64,000 nucleotides of DNA from Pseudomonas duriflava (GTDB lineage: Bacteria; Pseudomonadota; Gammaproteobacteria; Pseudomonadales; Pseudomonadaceae): positions 248,001 through 312,000 of the forward strand of contig NZ_VLKY01000006.1 of assembly GCF_007830155.1 (NCBI RefSeq), given 5' to 3'. Position 1 is the stretch's first letter. Each line of letters begins with the position of its first letter. The position numbers were made by a program, and so were the translations under genes. The notes under the pieces are model-generated. The model was not told the DNA's origin and did not search any database. It saw only the letters and a program-made list of their open reading frames with translations. Below are positions 46,849-55,813 of this stretch, piece after piece.

Positions 46849-48767
46849 TTGTGGGAACTGCCGGCCATATCGACCATGGTAAAACATCGTTAATACGTGC
46901 CCTGACAGGTGTTGAAGGTGATCGGCGCCGCGAAGAGAAGGAGCGGGGCATTACCATTGACCTGGGGTATATGTACGCAGACCTGGGCAATGGTGAGCTT
47001 ACCGGCTTTATCGACGTACCCGGCCACGAGCGGTTCGTGCACAACATGCTGGCTGGTGCCAGCGGAATCGATTTGGTGCTGCTGGTGGTGGCCGCCGATG
47101 ACGGGGTGATGCCACAGACTCGTGAGCACCTGGCCATTATCGAGCTGCTGGGTATACGACGAGCCCTGGTTGCCATGACCAAGACGGATCGGGTTGACGC
47201 CGCACGCATTGAGGTCGTACGGCAGGACATCGACATGTTACTAGCGGAGGGCCCTCTGGCGGGCGCGCCAGTCTTCCCGGTTTCCAGTCAAACCGGGCAG
47301 GGAGTCGACGCGTTACGTGCCGCTTTATTGAGGGAAGCAGAACAGGCTCTGGCACGTAGCGACCAGGGTTATTTTCGTCTGGCCGTTGATCGGGCTTTTA
47401 GTGTTTCGGGGGCAGGGGTAGTTGTGACCGGAACGGCTTTTGCCGGAAGGGTAGCCCTGGGTGATGAGCTGGTACTGGGTCCGCTGGGCCGCAAGGTGCG
47501 CGTACGGGGCCTGCATGCACAGAATCGTGAGGCACAGGAGGCCTATGCCGGTCAGCGCGTAGCGGTGAACCTGGCGGGCGAGCGACTCAGTGTGGAGCAG
47601 ATCAGGCGAGGTGACTGGTTGCTTGATCAAACGCTCCATGCACCGTCGACCCGGATCGATATTGACCTGAAACTGCTCGCTGGTGAGCCACGCGCTCTGG
47701 CGCATTGGACGCCGGTACACGTACATCTGGGCGCACAGAACCTGACCGGCCGTGTGGCTCTTCTGGAGCACGAGGGTGCGTTGGCTCCAGGTGAGCGTAC
47801 CTTGGCCCAGCTAGTGCTCAACTCACCGATTCAGGCTGTACAGGGTGACTACCTGGTACTACGGGATCAGTCGGCGCAGCGTACGATCGGAGGGGGCCGG
47901 GTGCTTGATCCATTCGCTCCGGCTCGTAATCGACGTACGCCAGCCCGCCTGGCTCAGTTAGAGGCTCTTCGCCAGGGCAGTCTGGAGGAGGCGCTGCCGC
48001 ATTTGCTTAGTCAGGCGGATAACGGCATTGACCCTACTGTGCTGGTGCGCCAGTTCAACCGTCCCCGAACGGGTTGGCATTTGCCATCGCAGGTTATAGA
48101 AATAGCCACTCGGCAAGGGCCGCGTCTATTCGATACCCAGCACTGGCAGGCTTTGCAAGAGCACCTGTATGACAGTCTGGCACGCTTTCATAACGAGCAG
48201 CCCGATGAGTTAGGTCCCGACCGGGACCGCTTGCGGCGCTTTGCCTTGCCGCAGCTGGATCGACCGGTATTCATCGCCGTATTAGAGGCCGCCTTAACCG
48301 CAGAAAGGATTACAGCGAGCGGCCCCTGGTTACATCTTCCGGGGCATCGGGTACGGTTGACCGATGACGAAGAGCAATTAAAAGCCAGACTCTGGCCTTT
48401 ACTCGAAGCCGGGCGGTTCGATCCTCCCTGGGTTCGTGATCTGGCCAAAGCGCTGGCTTACGACGAAGCGGCCGTACGGCACCTGTTGCGTAAGCTGGCA
48501 CGCCTGGGGCAGTTGCAACAGATCGTTAAGGATTTGTTTTATCCGGAAAAAACGATCAGCCTTTTAGTCGAAATGGCGTTGCGTCTGGAGCGTGAAGAAG
48601 GGATCATTCGGGCGGCAGCGTTTCGGGATGAGCTTGGTATCGGGCGCAAACGCAGTATCCAGATTCTCGAATTTTTCGATCGAATCGGTTTTACTCGCCG
48701 CTTCGGTAATGAACGCAGGGTTCGTTCCGATAGCGCTCTGGTTCAAGAAACCGAGCGGTTAGTCTGA
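46845..48767 (+). CDS. selB: Selenocysteine-specific elongation factor
   Basis: A 640-residue GTPase that delivers Sec-tRNA(Sec) to UGA codons marked by SECIS. G1 is GHIDHGKTS (residues 7-15), G3 is DVPGHERF and G4 is TKTD. EF-Tu-like domains II-III follow. The C-terminal third (from about 400) is made of winged-helix domains that bind the SECIS hairpin. It is coupled to selA by ATGA and followed 38 bases later by the tRNA-Sec gene, so tRNA, factor and synthase are one locus. Confidence 0.96.
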   Translation: MIVGTAGHIDHGKTSLIRALTGVEGDRRREEKERGITIDLGYMYADLGNGELTGFIDVPGHERFVHNMLAGASGIDLVLLVVAADDGVMPQTREHLAIIELLGIRRALVAMTKTDRVDAARIEVVRQDIDMLLAEGPLAGAPVFPVSSQTGQGVDALRAALLREAEQALARSDQGYFRLAVDRAFSVSGAGVVVTGTAFAGRVALGDELVLGPLGRKVRVRGLHAQNREAQEAYAGQRVAVNLAGERLSVEQIRRGDWLLDQTLHAPSTRIDIDLKLLAGEPRALAHWTPVHVHLGAQNLTGRVALLEHEGALAPGERTLAQLVLNSPIQAVQGDYLVLRDQSAQRTIGGGRVLDPFAPARNRRTPARLAQLEALRQGSLEEALPHLLSQADNGIDPTVLVRQFNRPRTGWHLPSQVIEIATRQGPRLFDTQHWQALQEHLYDSLARFHNEQPDELGPDRDRLRRFALPQLDRPVFIAVLEAALTAERITASGPWLHLPGHRVRLTDDEEQLKARLWPLLEAGRFDPPWVRDLAKALAYDEAAVRHLLRKLARLGQLQQIVKDLFYPEKTISLLVEMALRLEREEGIIRAAAFRDELGIGRKRSIQILEFFDRIGFTRRFGNERRVRSDSALVQETERLV

Positions 48768-48778
48768 TACGGTCAGTC

Positions 48779-48803
48779 TGATACAGCTCCTCTGGCTGTA
48801 TCA
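48779..48803 (+). repeat. Stem-loop between selB and selC
   Basis: TGATACAGC and GCTGTATCA form a perfect 9-base stem with a seven-base loop, ending two bases before the tRNA. A direct repeat AGTCTGATAC occurs at 48761-48770 and 48775-48784, the second overlapping the stem. Without a T run it may be a processing signal for release of the tRNA. Confidence 0.5.
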
Positions 48804-48805
48804 AT

Positions 48806-48901
48806 GGAAGGCAATCGTGCCCGGTGGCGCGGCCGGGCTTCAAACCCGGTTGGGGACGGCAGCCGTTCCCGGGTGAGTTCGACTCTCACTGCCTTCCGCC
48901 A
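48806..48901 (+). tRNA. selC: tRNA-Sec (anticodon TCA)
   Basis: A 96-base sequence with a long acceptor/T-arm typical of tRNA-Sec. GGAAGGCA pairs with TGCCTTCC at the 3' end, followed by GCCA (CCA encoded, 48899-48901). The anticodon loop CTTCAAA places TCA at 48840-48842 and reads UGA. A long variable arm (GGGGACGGC...GTTCCC) and the T-loop GTTCGACTC are visible. It lies directly after selB. Confidence 0.96.
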
Positions 48902-48923
48902 TCTTTCTCACAGCATTCCTGTA

Positions 48924-48956
48924 AAACGCCGTGCCTTTTTCCTGGCGTTTATCTTT
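48924..48956 (+). terminator. Terminator after selC
   Basis: AAACGCC and GGCGTTT pair around a T-rich loop 22 bases after the tRNA, followed by ATCTTTCGTT. Moderate stem and weak U tract. Confidence 0.55.
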
Positions 48957-49042
48957 CGTTATCTATACTAAAAAGTAGGCACAGTGCATGACGGTTTGTG
49001 TCAGGGTATAGCTATGCCGTTAGGGTGTAACGGAGGTGACGT

Positions 49043-49237
49043 ATGAAAACGAGAGCAGGCTCAGCCTTTCTTTTTCTATCGCTGTTAGTAGGTCTGGGCG
49101 GCCTGAGCATGCAGGAGCCGGTCATCAACGCCGAGGCAGTTGTAACCGAGACGGCGTGCCCCTATGGCTATGAGCCTTATGGTTGTTTCGTACCCTTCGC
49201 GCGGGGCGGCGATTTTTCTTTGCTGAGCCGTATGTAG
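49043..49237 (+). CDS. Small secreted protein of unknown function, 64 residues
   Basis: I do not recognise the protein. A basic start (MKTR) and a hydrophobic stretch of about 15 residues form a signal peptide, with possible cleavage after AEA near residue 31. The mature part is about 33 residues and contains CPYGYEPYGCFVPF, with two cysteines nine residues apart and several tyrosine/glycine/proline residues. A strong ribosome-binding site GGAGGTG sits seven bases before the ATG. A small hairpin CCGTTA/TAACGG (49017-49033) lies directly upstream and touches that site. It follows selC, convergent with the GNAT gene. Confidence 0.7.
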   Translation: MKTRAGSAFLFLSLLVGLGGLSMQEPVINAEAVVTETACPYGYEPYGCFVPFARGGDFSLLSRM

Positions 49238-49245
49238 CCGTCCGG

Positions 49246-49719
49246 TTACAGCTTTTTCTGTAGATGCAGCAGCGCAACGCGCTGTCCTGCCGGGTTGACT
49301 CGTTCTTCTATAGACAGTGGCCTGAACCCCTGGCGGGTATACAGCAAAAGCGCGGGTGTATTGGGGTTGAAGCAGGCTGCCTGTAGAGTGGTAGCAGAAT
49401 AATGCTTCCGCGCCAGGGCTTCCATAACGTCGAGCAGGTACTGCGCAACGCCTGACCGCCGGGCTGACGGCGAGACCATGACGTTGCCAAGATGACAGCA
49501 TCCTCCGTGCTCCCAGCGAAAGAAATTGGCAAAAGCAACCGCTTCGCCCCGGCGCAACACGAGCGTACTGTGTTGACGGCTTTCCAACGCTGCGGCCATC
49601 TGCTCGGGTGTAAGAGGCCAGGTGGCTTTGGGAAAGGCATAGAACAGCTCATCAGGCGTTTGCACGAATTGGCATACGGCACTTAAATCCTCGAGTTCGG
49701 CGGGGCGATGGTCGAGCAT
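49246..49719 (-). CDS. GNAT-family N-acetyltransferase
   Basis: A 157-residue acetyltransferase. The central strand-loop-helix HLGNVMVSPSARRSGVAQYLL (motif A) contains the acetyl-CoA pyrophosphate loop, here SARRSGVA in place of the canonical Q/RxxGxG/A. The C-terminal half has the AACFNPNTPALLLYTRQGFRP segment typical of the fold. The acceptor is unknown. The ATG at 49719 is favoured because an upstream start at 49785 would overlap the preceding lipoprotein gene; the gap is then 7 bases. It is the last gene of a five-gene minus-strand unit. Confidence 0.85.
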   Translation of the reverse strand: MLDHRPAELEDLSAVCQFVQTPDELFYAFPKATWPLTPEQMAAALESRQHSTLVLRRGEAVAFANFFRWEHGGCCHLGNVMVSPSARRSGVAQYLLDVMEALARKHYSATTLQAACFNPNTPALLLYTRQGFRPLSIEERVNPAGQRVALLHLQKKL

Positions 49720-49726
49720 GGTTATC

Positions 49727-50293
49727 TTACCGAGGTGGATACTGGGCCAGGATTTTACGAATCGTTGCACTGAGGGCCGCGGCACGCTGGCTGGGAATAT
49801 CAGCGTTCAGGCCGCTATCCGCTTCAGCACTACCACGCCAGACCAGTTTGCCGTCACGTCCGTCCAGTAGGTCAATCTGCAGGGTTGTCACGCTGTAAGT
49901 ATAAGTCTGGGTCTGGGTATAACCGCCACCCCAGGGACCCCAATAGCCCCAGGGACCACCGCCCCAATAGGGATCAGTACGCATCATCTGGCCCTGTCGC
50001 TGGTCGACGATAAGGTAACTGCGAACCTGCAGGTCGGCGCGTGTGCCAGGTTGGGCCGGACGCAGGCCGTGTTGATCAAGTTGACTGCTGATGGCATCGC
50101 GGATGCGCTGTTCAGTGAGATCGCTTTTCAGGCGTGGATCGTCCGGTTTGTATTCCAGCGCCGGCTGGGCCCACGTCCAGCTTCGGTAGGCACCAAAATC
50201 GCGGGTAGGGTCGTAATCACGGTTGACCGTATTGACTTGGCAGGCAGTCAGGGTTGAAAGCAGGGCAGTTAAGAGAAGCAGACGTCGGATCAT
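49727..50293 (-). CDS. DUF4136 lipoprotein (copy 1)
   Basis: A 188-residue lipoprotein. The signal peptide MIRRLLLLTALLSTLTAC ends in a lipobox with Cys18. The DUF4136 domain starts DYDPTRDFGAYRSWTW and includes RIRDAISSQLDQHGLRPAQ, shared almost word for word with the next copy. A glycine/tryptophan/proline-rich insert (WGGGPWGYWGPWGGG) follows. Probably periplasmic, outer-membrane anchored, function unknown. The ATG at 50293 gives the lipoprotein signal and has GGAGGG upstream; a start 47 codons earlier is rejected. Confidence 0.85.
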   Translation of the reverse strand: MIRRLLLLTALLSTLTACQVNTVNRDYDPTRDFGAYRSWTWAQPALEYKPDDPRLKSDLTEQRIRDAISSQLDQHGLRPAQPGTRADLQVRSYLIVDQRQGQMMRTDPYWGGGPWGYWGPWGGGYTQTQTYTYSVTTLQIDLLDGRDGKLVWRGSAEADSGLNADIPSQRAAALSATIRKILAQYPPR

Positions 50294-50333
50294 GATGACC
50301 CTCCAGAACGATAGTTTTGGCTCATGAATAAAA

Positions 50334-50963
50334 TTAGTGGGGTGGATACTGCTCCAGTGCGCGGCGGGCCGCTTCGCGAATGGCCCGGGCGCGTTCACTC
50401 TGATCGCTACCTCCTGTTTGCTCAGCGCTACCACTCCAGATCACCTTGCTTTGCTGAGCATCAATCAGATCAATTTTCAAGACCTGGACACGGTAGTAGC
50501 GAGGTTGGGTATGGCTATAGCCCGTTGAGCCATAGACGCCATGACCGCCCCAGCGGTCATAACCATACGGTGAACCATAACCGCCTCTACTGTAATAATC
50601 CGTGTCGTACTGGACGCGTTGTTCTTCTCGAACGGTGGCATTTACGTAGAGGTCAGGTGCATTGCCGGCCTGCGCGGGACGTAGCCCACGCTGGTCAAGT
50701 TGTCCACTAATGGCGTCGCGTACACGCCCAACGTCCATGGTTTGTGGCGTCCTGCTGCTGACCGTCACCCCCTCGGGTGTCCAGGCCCAATACCGGTAGC
50801 GGCCATAGTCGATAGGAGGTGCGGGATAGCTGGAAGGATCAATCCGTTCGGTAGCCATGGGTATCGCCGACTCCGGCAATGCGCTGGCTACGTAGGGGTT
50901 TTTCCCCTGACAGGCCGTCAGGCCCAGGACAACCAGAACGCCAACAACCAGACGACGTATCAT
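50334..50963 (-). CDS. DUF4136 lipoprotein (copy 2)
   Basis: A 209-residue lipoprotein paralogous to the following gene. The signal MIRRLVVGVLVVLGLTAC ends in a lipobox (Cys18). The domain has YGRYRYWAW, VRDAISGQLDQRGLRPAQ and VLKIDLIDAQQSKVIWSGSAE, aligning with the other copy along its whole length. A Gly/Tyr-rich insert (YYSRGGYGSPYGYDRWGG) replaces the Gly/Trp insert. It starts 11 bases after the cmoM stop with GGAGAG upstream. Confidence 0.85.
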   Translation of the reverse strand: MIRRLVVGVLVVLGLTACQGKNPYVASALPESAIPMATERIDPSSYPAPPIDYGRYRYWAWTPEGVTVSSRTPQTMDVGRVRDAISGQLDQRGLRPAQAGNAPDLYVNATVREEQRVQYDTDYYSRGGYGSPYGYDRWGGHGVYGSTGYSHTQPRYYRVQVLKIDLIDAQQSKVIWSGSAEQTGGSDQSERARAIREAARRALEQYPPH

Positions 50964-50974
50964 GGAGCTCTCCT

Positions 50975-51727
50975 TCAGGTGACCGGTTGGCACAGCCAGT
51001 GTAGATAGCGACCCAGGCCGGCAAAGGTAGGATGACGCCGATGGGCCATTTCCATGGCGATCAGTTCGGCCTCGTCAGCTTTGCCTTGAAACTCGGTTGG
51101 CATGTAGTCATGAAATACCCGGATGCCGCTGCGGGTGACGATATGCCAGTAGGCACGCATTGCCTGTTCAAGTTCCCTGGGATCAAGGGGCTGTTGCGGT
51201 GTCAGGCCACGACCTTCGCCTGCATAGTCCTGCCGCCTGAGTTTTTTGAAATGCCCTTTAAGCAGGTTGCGGTAGATCAAGGCGTCGCGGTTGTAGAAGG
51301 CCAGTGAAAGCCAGCCTTCAGGTGCCGTTAGACGGGCCAGTGCAGGAAGAATGGCATGCGGCTCGGCCAGCCACTCTAAGACAGCATGGCAGATAACCAC
51401 GTCGAACGGCGTCTCGAAACGCTCAGGCAAGCCTTGCCAGGGCGTTTCGATAAAGGTGGCATCAAGGGCCGCCTCGGCAAAACGCTGGCGGGCGCCGTCC
51501 AGCATGGGCCGGGACGGTTCAGCCAGCGTGACCTCATGGCCCTGTTGCGCCAGCCAGAGGCTCATATGGCCTAGTCCGGCCCCGATATCCAATACCCGTA
51601 ATGGCCGGGGCGGAAGCACTTCCTGCAGATCGGCCTGAAGTACAGCCAGGCGAATGGCCCCCTTGGCATTGCCATAAATCTTTTCTGCAAAGCGAATGGC
51701 TCGGTCGTCAAAGAAGGTATCGCTCAT
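50975..51727 (-). CDS. cmoM: tRNA 5-carboxymethoxyuridine methyltransferase CmoM
   Basis: A 250-residue class I SAM methyltransferase of the CmoM/SmtA type, which methylates cmo5U34 to mcmo5U34 in wobble positions. Motif I is VLDIGAGLGHMSLWLA near residue 43. The family-specific N-terminus FDDRAIRFAEKIYGNAKGAIRL and the mid-protein SLAFYNRDALIYRNLLKGHF are both present. The start overlaps the MazG-like gene by ATGA (51724-51727). Confidence 0.87.
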   Translation of the reverse strand: MSDTFFDDRAIRFAEKIYGNAKGAIRLAVLQADLQEVLPPRPLRVLDIGAGLGHMSLWLAQQGHEVTLAEPSRPMLDGARQRFAEAALDATFIETPWQGLPERFETPFDVVICHAVLEWLAEPHAILPALARLTAPEGWLSLAFYNRDALIYRNLLKGHFKKLRRQDYAGEGRGLTPQQPLDPRELEQAMRAYWHIVTRSGIRVFHDYMPTEFQGKADEAELIAMEMAHRRHPTFAGLGRYLHWLCQPVT

Positions 51728-52029
51728 GGTAGGAACCGCCGTTCGTTATCGGCCAGCTTGGCCTGTACTACTGTTTCCAGATCCAGCCCCAGCTCGGCGC
51801 ACAGTTGCAGCAGGTACAGCATGACATCAGCAATTTCCTGACCGGCATGCGTTAGCTGTTCAGGTGGAAGTGCACGGGACTCGTCTTCTGTTAGCCATTG
51901 AAAGATTTCGGTCAGTTCAGCCATCTCGACACTGGCGGCCATAACCAGATTCTTGGGGCTATGGTAGCGCCGCCACTGGTTGGCATCACGAATGGCATGC
52001 AGGCGGGATGTAAGTTCGGAAAGGTCCAT
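51724..52029 (-). CDS. MazG-like nucleotide pyrophosphohydrolase
   Basis: A 101-residue all-alpha NTP pyrophosphatase of the MazG/RS21-C6 class. Metal-binding residues lie in SVEMAELTEIFQWL (near 34-47) and EIADVMLYLLQL (near 66-77), giving the ExxE...ExxD pattern. Such small members hydrolyse modified or excess dNTPs (dCTPase-like). It is the first gene of the minus-strand unit continuing to the GNAT gene. AGGCTCC lies upstream on the coding strand as part of the leader, so the ribosome-binding site is weak. Confidence 0.85.
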   Translation of the reverse strand: MDLSELTSRLHAIRDANQWRRYHSPKNLVMAASVEMAELTEIFQWLTEDESRALPPEQLTHAGQEIADVMLYLLQLCAELGLDLETVVQAKLADNERRFLP

Positions 52030-52104
52030 GCAAGGCTCCGTAAAGCCGCATGTGAGAGGTTCAATGCGGCGCTCGATAAGCGCCGCATTGTTCCATGGAC
52101 AGGC

Positions 52105-53556
52105 TTAGCGCGTCATTAGCAGCCAGGGCGTACCGATTCCAATCCAGGCAACCAGGAACAGCAGGCCGAAGATGGCGCCGAGACGCCACCAGAGAGGGCC
52201 GGGCAGATAGCCGCTGCCGTAGTAAACCGGGCTAGGGCCAGTGCCATACGGTGTGATAATGCCCATGATGCCAATGGTGGGCAGGAGCAGCAGCACGAAG
52301 GTGTGCATATCAATACCCGGGATGCTGGCGGCGGCAGCCACCATGACCGGGAGCAGGGCAGTGGTGTGAGCCGTGGAGCTGGCGAAAAAGTAGTGCAGCA
52401 GGTAGAACGCCACGGTTAGTAGGATCATGGCCACGGTTGGGTCGAAATGGCCTAAATAGTCAGCCATCAACAGACCAAACCATTTTACGAAACCGACCAT
52501 GTTCAGGCCATCCGCCAGGGCGACCAGCGTGGCAAACCAGGCAAAGGTGTTCCAGGCTGCCTTGTTGCTGAGAATATCGCTCCAGGTGACGATCCCGATG
52601 ATAAGCATCAGGCTGATCACCAGCAGACCGACCAGTGCTGGCGAAATAAGAGATGTACCAAAGATCCACAGTGCTAGGGCCGTGACGACTAATGCCAGCA
52701 GAAGGAGCTCATGGCGGGTCAGTTTGCCCATCTTGGCTAACTCCTCCGCAGCCCACCTTGGGACAACGTCGCCGGACTTGAGCTCGGGTGGGCATAGCCA
52801 GTAGCTTACGAGCGGCAGGATCGCCAAGAGCAGAATGCCGACCGGTGCGGTCGCCATGAACCATTCGCCCCAGGTGACACGGATGCCGGTGGAGCTTTCC
52901 ACCAGGGCCACGGCCAACAGGTTGGGCGCGATTCCTGTCAGGAACAGGGTACTGGTTACACAGGTTGAAGCGATGGCAACCCACATGAGGTAGGTGCCGA
53001 TTCGGCGCATGCTCGGGTCATTCGGCTGCGAGTCGTAGAGCGGCGGCAGGTTGCGTAGTACGGGATACAACGTACCGGCGCTGCGAGCCGTATTGGAGGG
53101 TGTGAACGGTGCCAGGGCCGTATCGGCAAGCATGATGGCGTAGCCCAGCGTCAGGGTACGCTTGCCCATGGTCTTGACCAGCCAGAGCGCGATCCGCCGG
53201 CCCAGCCCGGTCTTTTCGTAGCCGAGGGCAAACATGAATGCGCCAAAGATCAGCCAGACCGTGGAGTTGGTAAAGCCGGAGACGGCCCAGGCGAAGGCCC
53301 GGTCGGCCATTTTGAAGTCGGGCTGAGCCAACTGCTCGGGAGAAAATAGGGCCCATGGCGCCAGCAATGCAGCCACTACCACGCCAATCAGGCCAATGAC
53401 GGCACCTGGCAGCGGCTCGAAAATAAGCCCAACGACGCAGCCGAGAAAAATGGCAAAGAAGTGCCATGCGTGTGGCGGTAATCCTTCGGGGGCCGGCAGG
53501 ACCACGATGATGAGCGCCACGATCAGCGGCGCCATGCGTATTGCCAGCGTTTTCAT
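52105..53556 (-). CDS. DASS/SLC13-type dicarboxylate:Na+ symporter
   Basis: A 483-residue membrane transporter of the divalent anion:sodium symporter family. The repeated SNT-type motifs are seen as APFTPSNTARSAGT near residue 150 and YFFASSTAHTTALLPV near 390. Hydrophobic segments span the whole length. Likely substrates are C4-dicarboxylates, citrate or tartrate. The ATG at 53556 is preceded by GGGAGT; the ATG four codons upstream lies inside that site. Its upstream region contains three copies of an AATCGCTAA motif, which suggests dedicated regulation. Confidence 0.88.
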   Translation of the reverse strand: MKTLAIRMAPLIVALIIVVLPAPEGLPPHAWHFFAIFLGCVVGLIFEPLPGAVIGLIGVVVAALLAPWALFSPEQLAQPDFKMADRAFAWAVSGFTNSTVWLIFGAFMFALGYEKTGLGRRIALWLVKTMGKRTLTLGYAIMLADTALAPFTPSNTARSAGTLYPVLRNLPPLYDSQPNDPSMRRIGTYLMWVAIASTCVTSTLFLTGIAPNLLAVALVESSTGIRVTWGEWFMATAPVGILLLAILPLVSYWLCPPELKSGDVVPRWAAEELAKMGKLTRHELLLLALVVTALALWIFGTSLISPALVGLLVISLMLIIGIVTWSDILSNKAAWNTFAWFATLVALADGLNMVGFVKWFGLLMADYLGHFDPTVAMILLTVAFYLLHYFFASSTAHTTALLPVMVAAAASIPGIDMHTFVLLLLPTIGIMGIITPYGTGPSPVYYGSGYLPGPLWWRLGAIFGLLFLVAWIGIGTPWLLMTR

Positions 53557-53592
53557 GTTGACTCCCATACCAAACGATAAAGGGGGGCGATC

Positions 53593-53724
53593 TTAGCGAT
53601 TAGGAATACGGACTCAATCATTTCGTCCTAGTAATCGCTAATGGATTCGATTGGGTATGTCTATTGGCTGTTTAGTCAGCTTATGGAAGGGCCGTGTTCC
53701 AAGTGAAAAGCGCTCAATCGCTAA
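53593..53724. promoter_or_regulatory. Three AATCGCTAA-type sites upstream of the DASS gene
   Basis: TTAGCGATTA (53593-53602) and TAATCGCTAA (53632-53641) form a perfect 10-base inverted repeat. CAATCGCTAA recurs at 53715-53724. All lie within 170 bases upstream of the transporter start and in no gene. The arrangement is that of operator sites for an unidentified regulator. Confidence 0.55.
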
Positions 53725-53741
53725 AGGGCATGGGAGTACTA

Positions 53742-53767
53742 AGCGCCAGGCGGTGAAGCCTGGCGCT
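53742..53767 (-). terminator. Hairpin after dppF
   Basis: AGCGCCAGGC and GCCTGGCGCT form a perfect 10-base stem with a six-base loop, nine bases past the dppF stop. The U tract is poor, but position and stem suit a terminator for the dpp operon. Confidence 0.7.
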
Positions 53768-53775
53768 GTTCTGGA

Positions 53776-54783
53776 TTAAAGGAAGTTTTCGGCGTAGTGG
53801 CAGGCCACTTGGCGATCACCTACCTCACGTAGCGCGGGAACCTCGCTCTTGCAGCGTTCGGTGGCATAAGGGCAACGACGGTGGAAAACGCAACCGGGCG
53901 GCGGATCAAGCGGATTAGGTAGTTCGCCCTGGATCTTGATCCGCGGCTTGCTGGCATCTGGTAGCAGAGTGGGTGTGGCCGATAGCAGCATTTGCGTGTA
54001 AGGATGCAACGGTTTGTTGAAGATAGCGTCTCGCGAGCCTTTTTCCGCCGTACAGCCCAAGTACATCACCATCACCTCGTCGGCGATGTGTCTTACCACT
54101 GACAGATTGTGCGAGATGAACACATAGGCGGTGCGGAATTCTTCCTGCAGGTCCATGAACAGGTTGAGCACCTGCGCCTGGATAGACACATCCAAGGCCG
54201 ACGTAGGCTCGTCCGCCACTAATACCTTGGGGTTGAGCATCATGGCCCGCGCTACGGCGATGCGCTGGCGTTGGCCTCCAGAAAACATGTGCGGATAGCG
54301 CTGATAGTGCTCGGGTCGCAGACCGACCTGCTGCATCATGGCCTGGACCTTGTCGCGCCGTTCGCTGCGGGACAGATTAGTGTTGATCACTAGCGGCTCG
54401 GCCAGCTGGTCGCCAATCTTCTGCCGGGGGTTGAGCGAGGCATAGGGGTTCTGAAACACCATCTGCACATCTCGGCGCAGCTGCTTACGGGTCTCGGCGC
54501 TGGCGCCGGTAACTTCATGCCCGCCAATATTCAGCGAGCCCGAAGTTGGCTGCTCGATCAGGGTCAGGGCACGCGCCAGGGTGGACTTGCCGCAGCCAGA
54601 CTCGCCTACCACAGCCAGGGTCTTACCAGGCGCCAGATCAAAGGAAACGCCGTTCAAGGCACATACGGTCGCCTGGCCTTTGAACAGGCCGCGGGATACA
54701 TGGTAATGGCGGGTCAGAGCCCGTGCGGTGAGAACGCTGTTCGCTGGTTTTTCCTGGGAAGGATTCAAATCAGGCGCGGCCAT
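53776..54783 (-). CDS. dppF: Dipeptide ABC transporter ATP-binding protein DppF
   Basis: A 335-residue ABC ATPase. Walker A is GESGCGKST (near residue 58), the signature is [15 protein letters not shown], and Walker B is [12 protein letters not shown]. The C-terminal oligopeptide/dipeptide domain ([19 protein letters not shown]) carries the cysteine cluster typical of DppD/DppF. It overlaps the end of dppD by 14 bases. With DppD it powers uptake of peptides across the inner membrane. Confidence 0.95.
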   Translation of the reverse strand: MAAPDLNPSQEKPANSVLTARALTRHYHVSRGLFKGQATVCALNGVSFDLAPGKTLAVVGESGCGKSTLARALTLIEQPTSGSLNIGGHEVTGASAETRKQLRRDVQMVFQNPYASLNPRQKIGDQLAEPLVINTNLSRSERRDKVQAMMQQVGLRPEHYQRYPHMFSGGQRQRIAVARAMMLNPKVLVADEPTSALDVSIQAQVLNLFMDLQEEFRTAYVFISHNLSVVRHIADEVMVMYLGCTAEKGSRDAIFNKPLHPYTQMLLSATPTLLPDASKPRIKIQGELPNPLDPPPGCVFHRRCPYATERCKSEVPALREVGDRQVACHYAENFL

Positions 54784-55813
54784 GGGTTTCTCCCGGTAGA
54801 TGACTGGGGCGTTGGGATTCCGGTAGCACCTGAGGCCATTTCTCAGGGTTCAGGTTGCGGGGAAAAAAGCAGCGAACCGCACCTTCAACGGTGTCCTGTC
54901 GGTAAGGCTCAAGCGCCGGTCGTTCCAGGCAACGCGGTTGAGCATAGGGGCAGCGTGGTGAAAGCAGGCACCCGCTTGGGCGGTCATAGCGGCCCGGCAC
55001 GATACCCGGTAGTGTAGACAGCCGTGCGCCCAGGCTGTGTTCCGGAATTGCCGCCAGCAGGGCCTCGGTATAGGGGTGCTTGGGCGCCTGGAAGATGTTT
55101 GGCACCTTGCCGGTTTCCACTGCCTGTCCGGCATACATCACGCACACGCGCTGGGCTGTTTCGGCCACCACGGCAAGGTCATGGGTGATCAGGATCAGGG
55201 CCATGCCTTCGTCTTTTTGCAGGTTGAGCAGGAGCTCCATGATCTGCGCCTGGATAGTCACGTCCAGCGCCGTGGTCGGTTCGTCGGCGATCAGCAGCTT
55301 TGGCTCCGCTGCAATGGCCATGGCAATGGCCACCCGCTGACTCATGCCGCCGGAGAGCTGATGCGGATAGGCAGAAAGTCGGCTTGCTGCACCGGGAATC
55401 TCTACACGCTCGAGCAATTCGAGCGCTCGCAGGCGCGCCGCACGACCACGCAGGCCAAGGTGCTGTTTGACCACTTCCTCAATCTGGTAACCCACGGTAT
55501 AGCTTGGGTTGAGTGCGGTCATCGGGTCCTGGAAGACCATGGACAGGTCCTTGCCGATCAAGCGGCGACGAGCGCGGCCTTTAAGTTTCAGCAGATCCTG
55601 CCCGGCAAAGGCGAGTCGGTTTGCCGTGACGTGGCCGGGTGCATCAATCAGGCCCATCACGGCCATCATGGTAACCGACTTGCCGGAGCCGGATTCGCCA
55701 ACGATGGCCAGGACTTCGCCCTGGTCGACGGTCAGGTCAAGGCCTTCCACCACCGGGATGGCGTCGTTGCCGCCAAAGCGGACATTGAGGTTTTGTATTT
55801 CAAGCAGGCTCAT
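54770..55813 (-). CDS. dppD: Dipeptide ABC transporter ATP-binding protein DppD
   Basis: A 347-residue ABC ATPase. Walker A is GESGSGKSV (near residue 41), the signature is [15 protein letters not shown] and Walker B is [12 protein letters not shown]. The C-terminal [17 protein letters not shown] segment provides cysteines of the peptide-transporter subfamily. The ATG at 55813 overlaps the dppC stop as ATGA; a start at 55921 would lie within dppC and is rejected. Confidence 0.95.
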   Translation of the reverse strand: MSLLEIQNLNVRFGGNDAIPVVEGLDLTVDQGEVLAIVGESGSGKSVTMMAVMGLIDAPGHVTANRLAFAGQDLLKLKGRARRRLIGKDLSMVFQDPMTALNPSYTVGYQIEEVVKQHLGLRGRAARLRALELLERVEIPGAASRLSAYPHQLSGGMSQRVAIAMAIAAEPKLLIADEPTTALDVTIQAQIMELLLNLQKDEGMALILITHDLAVVAETAQRVCVMYAGQAVETGKVPNIFQAPKHPYTEALLAAIPEHSLGARLSTLPGIVPGRYDRPSGCLLSPRCPYAQPRCLERPALEPYRQDTVEGAVRCFFPRNLNPEKWPQVLPESQRPSHLPGETHGRA

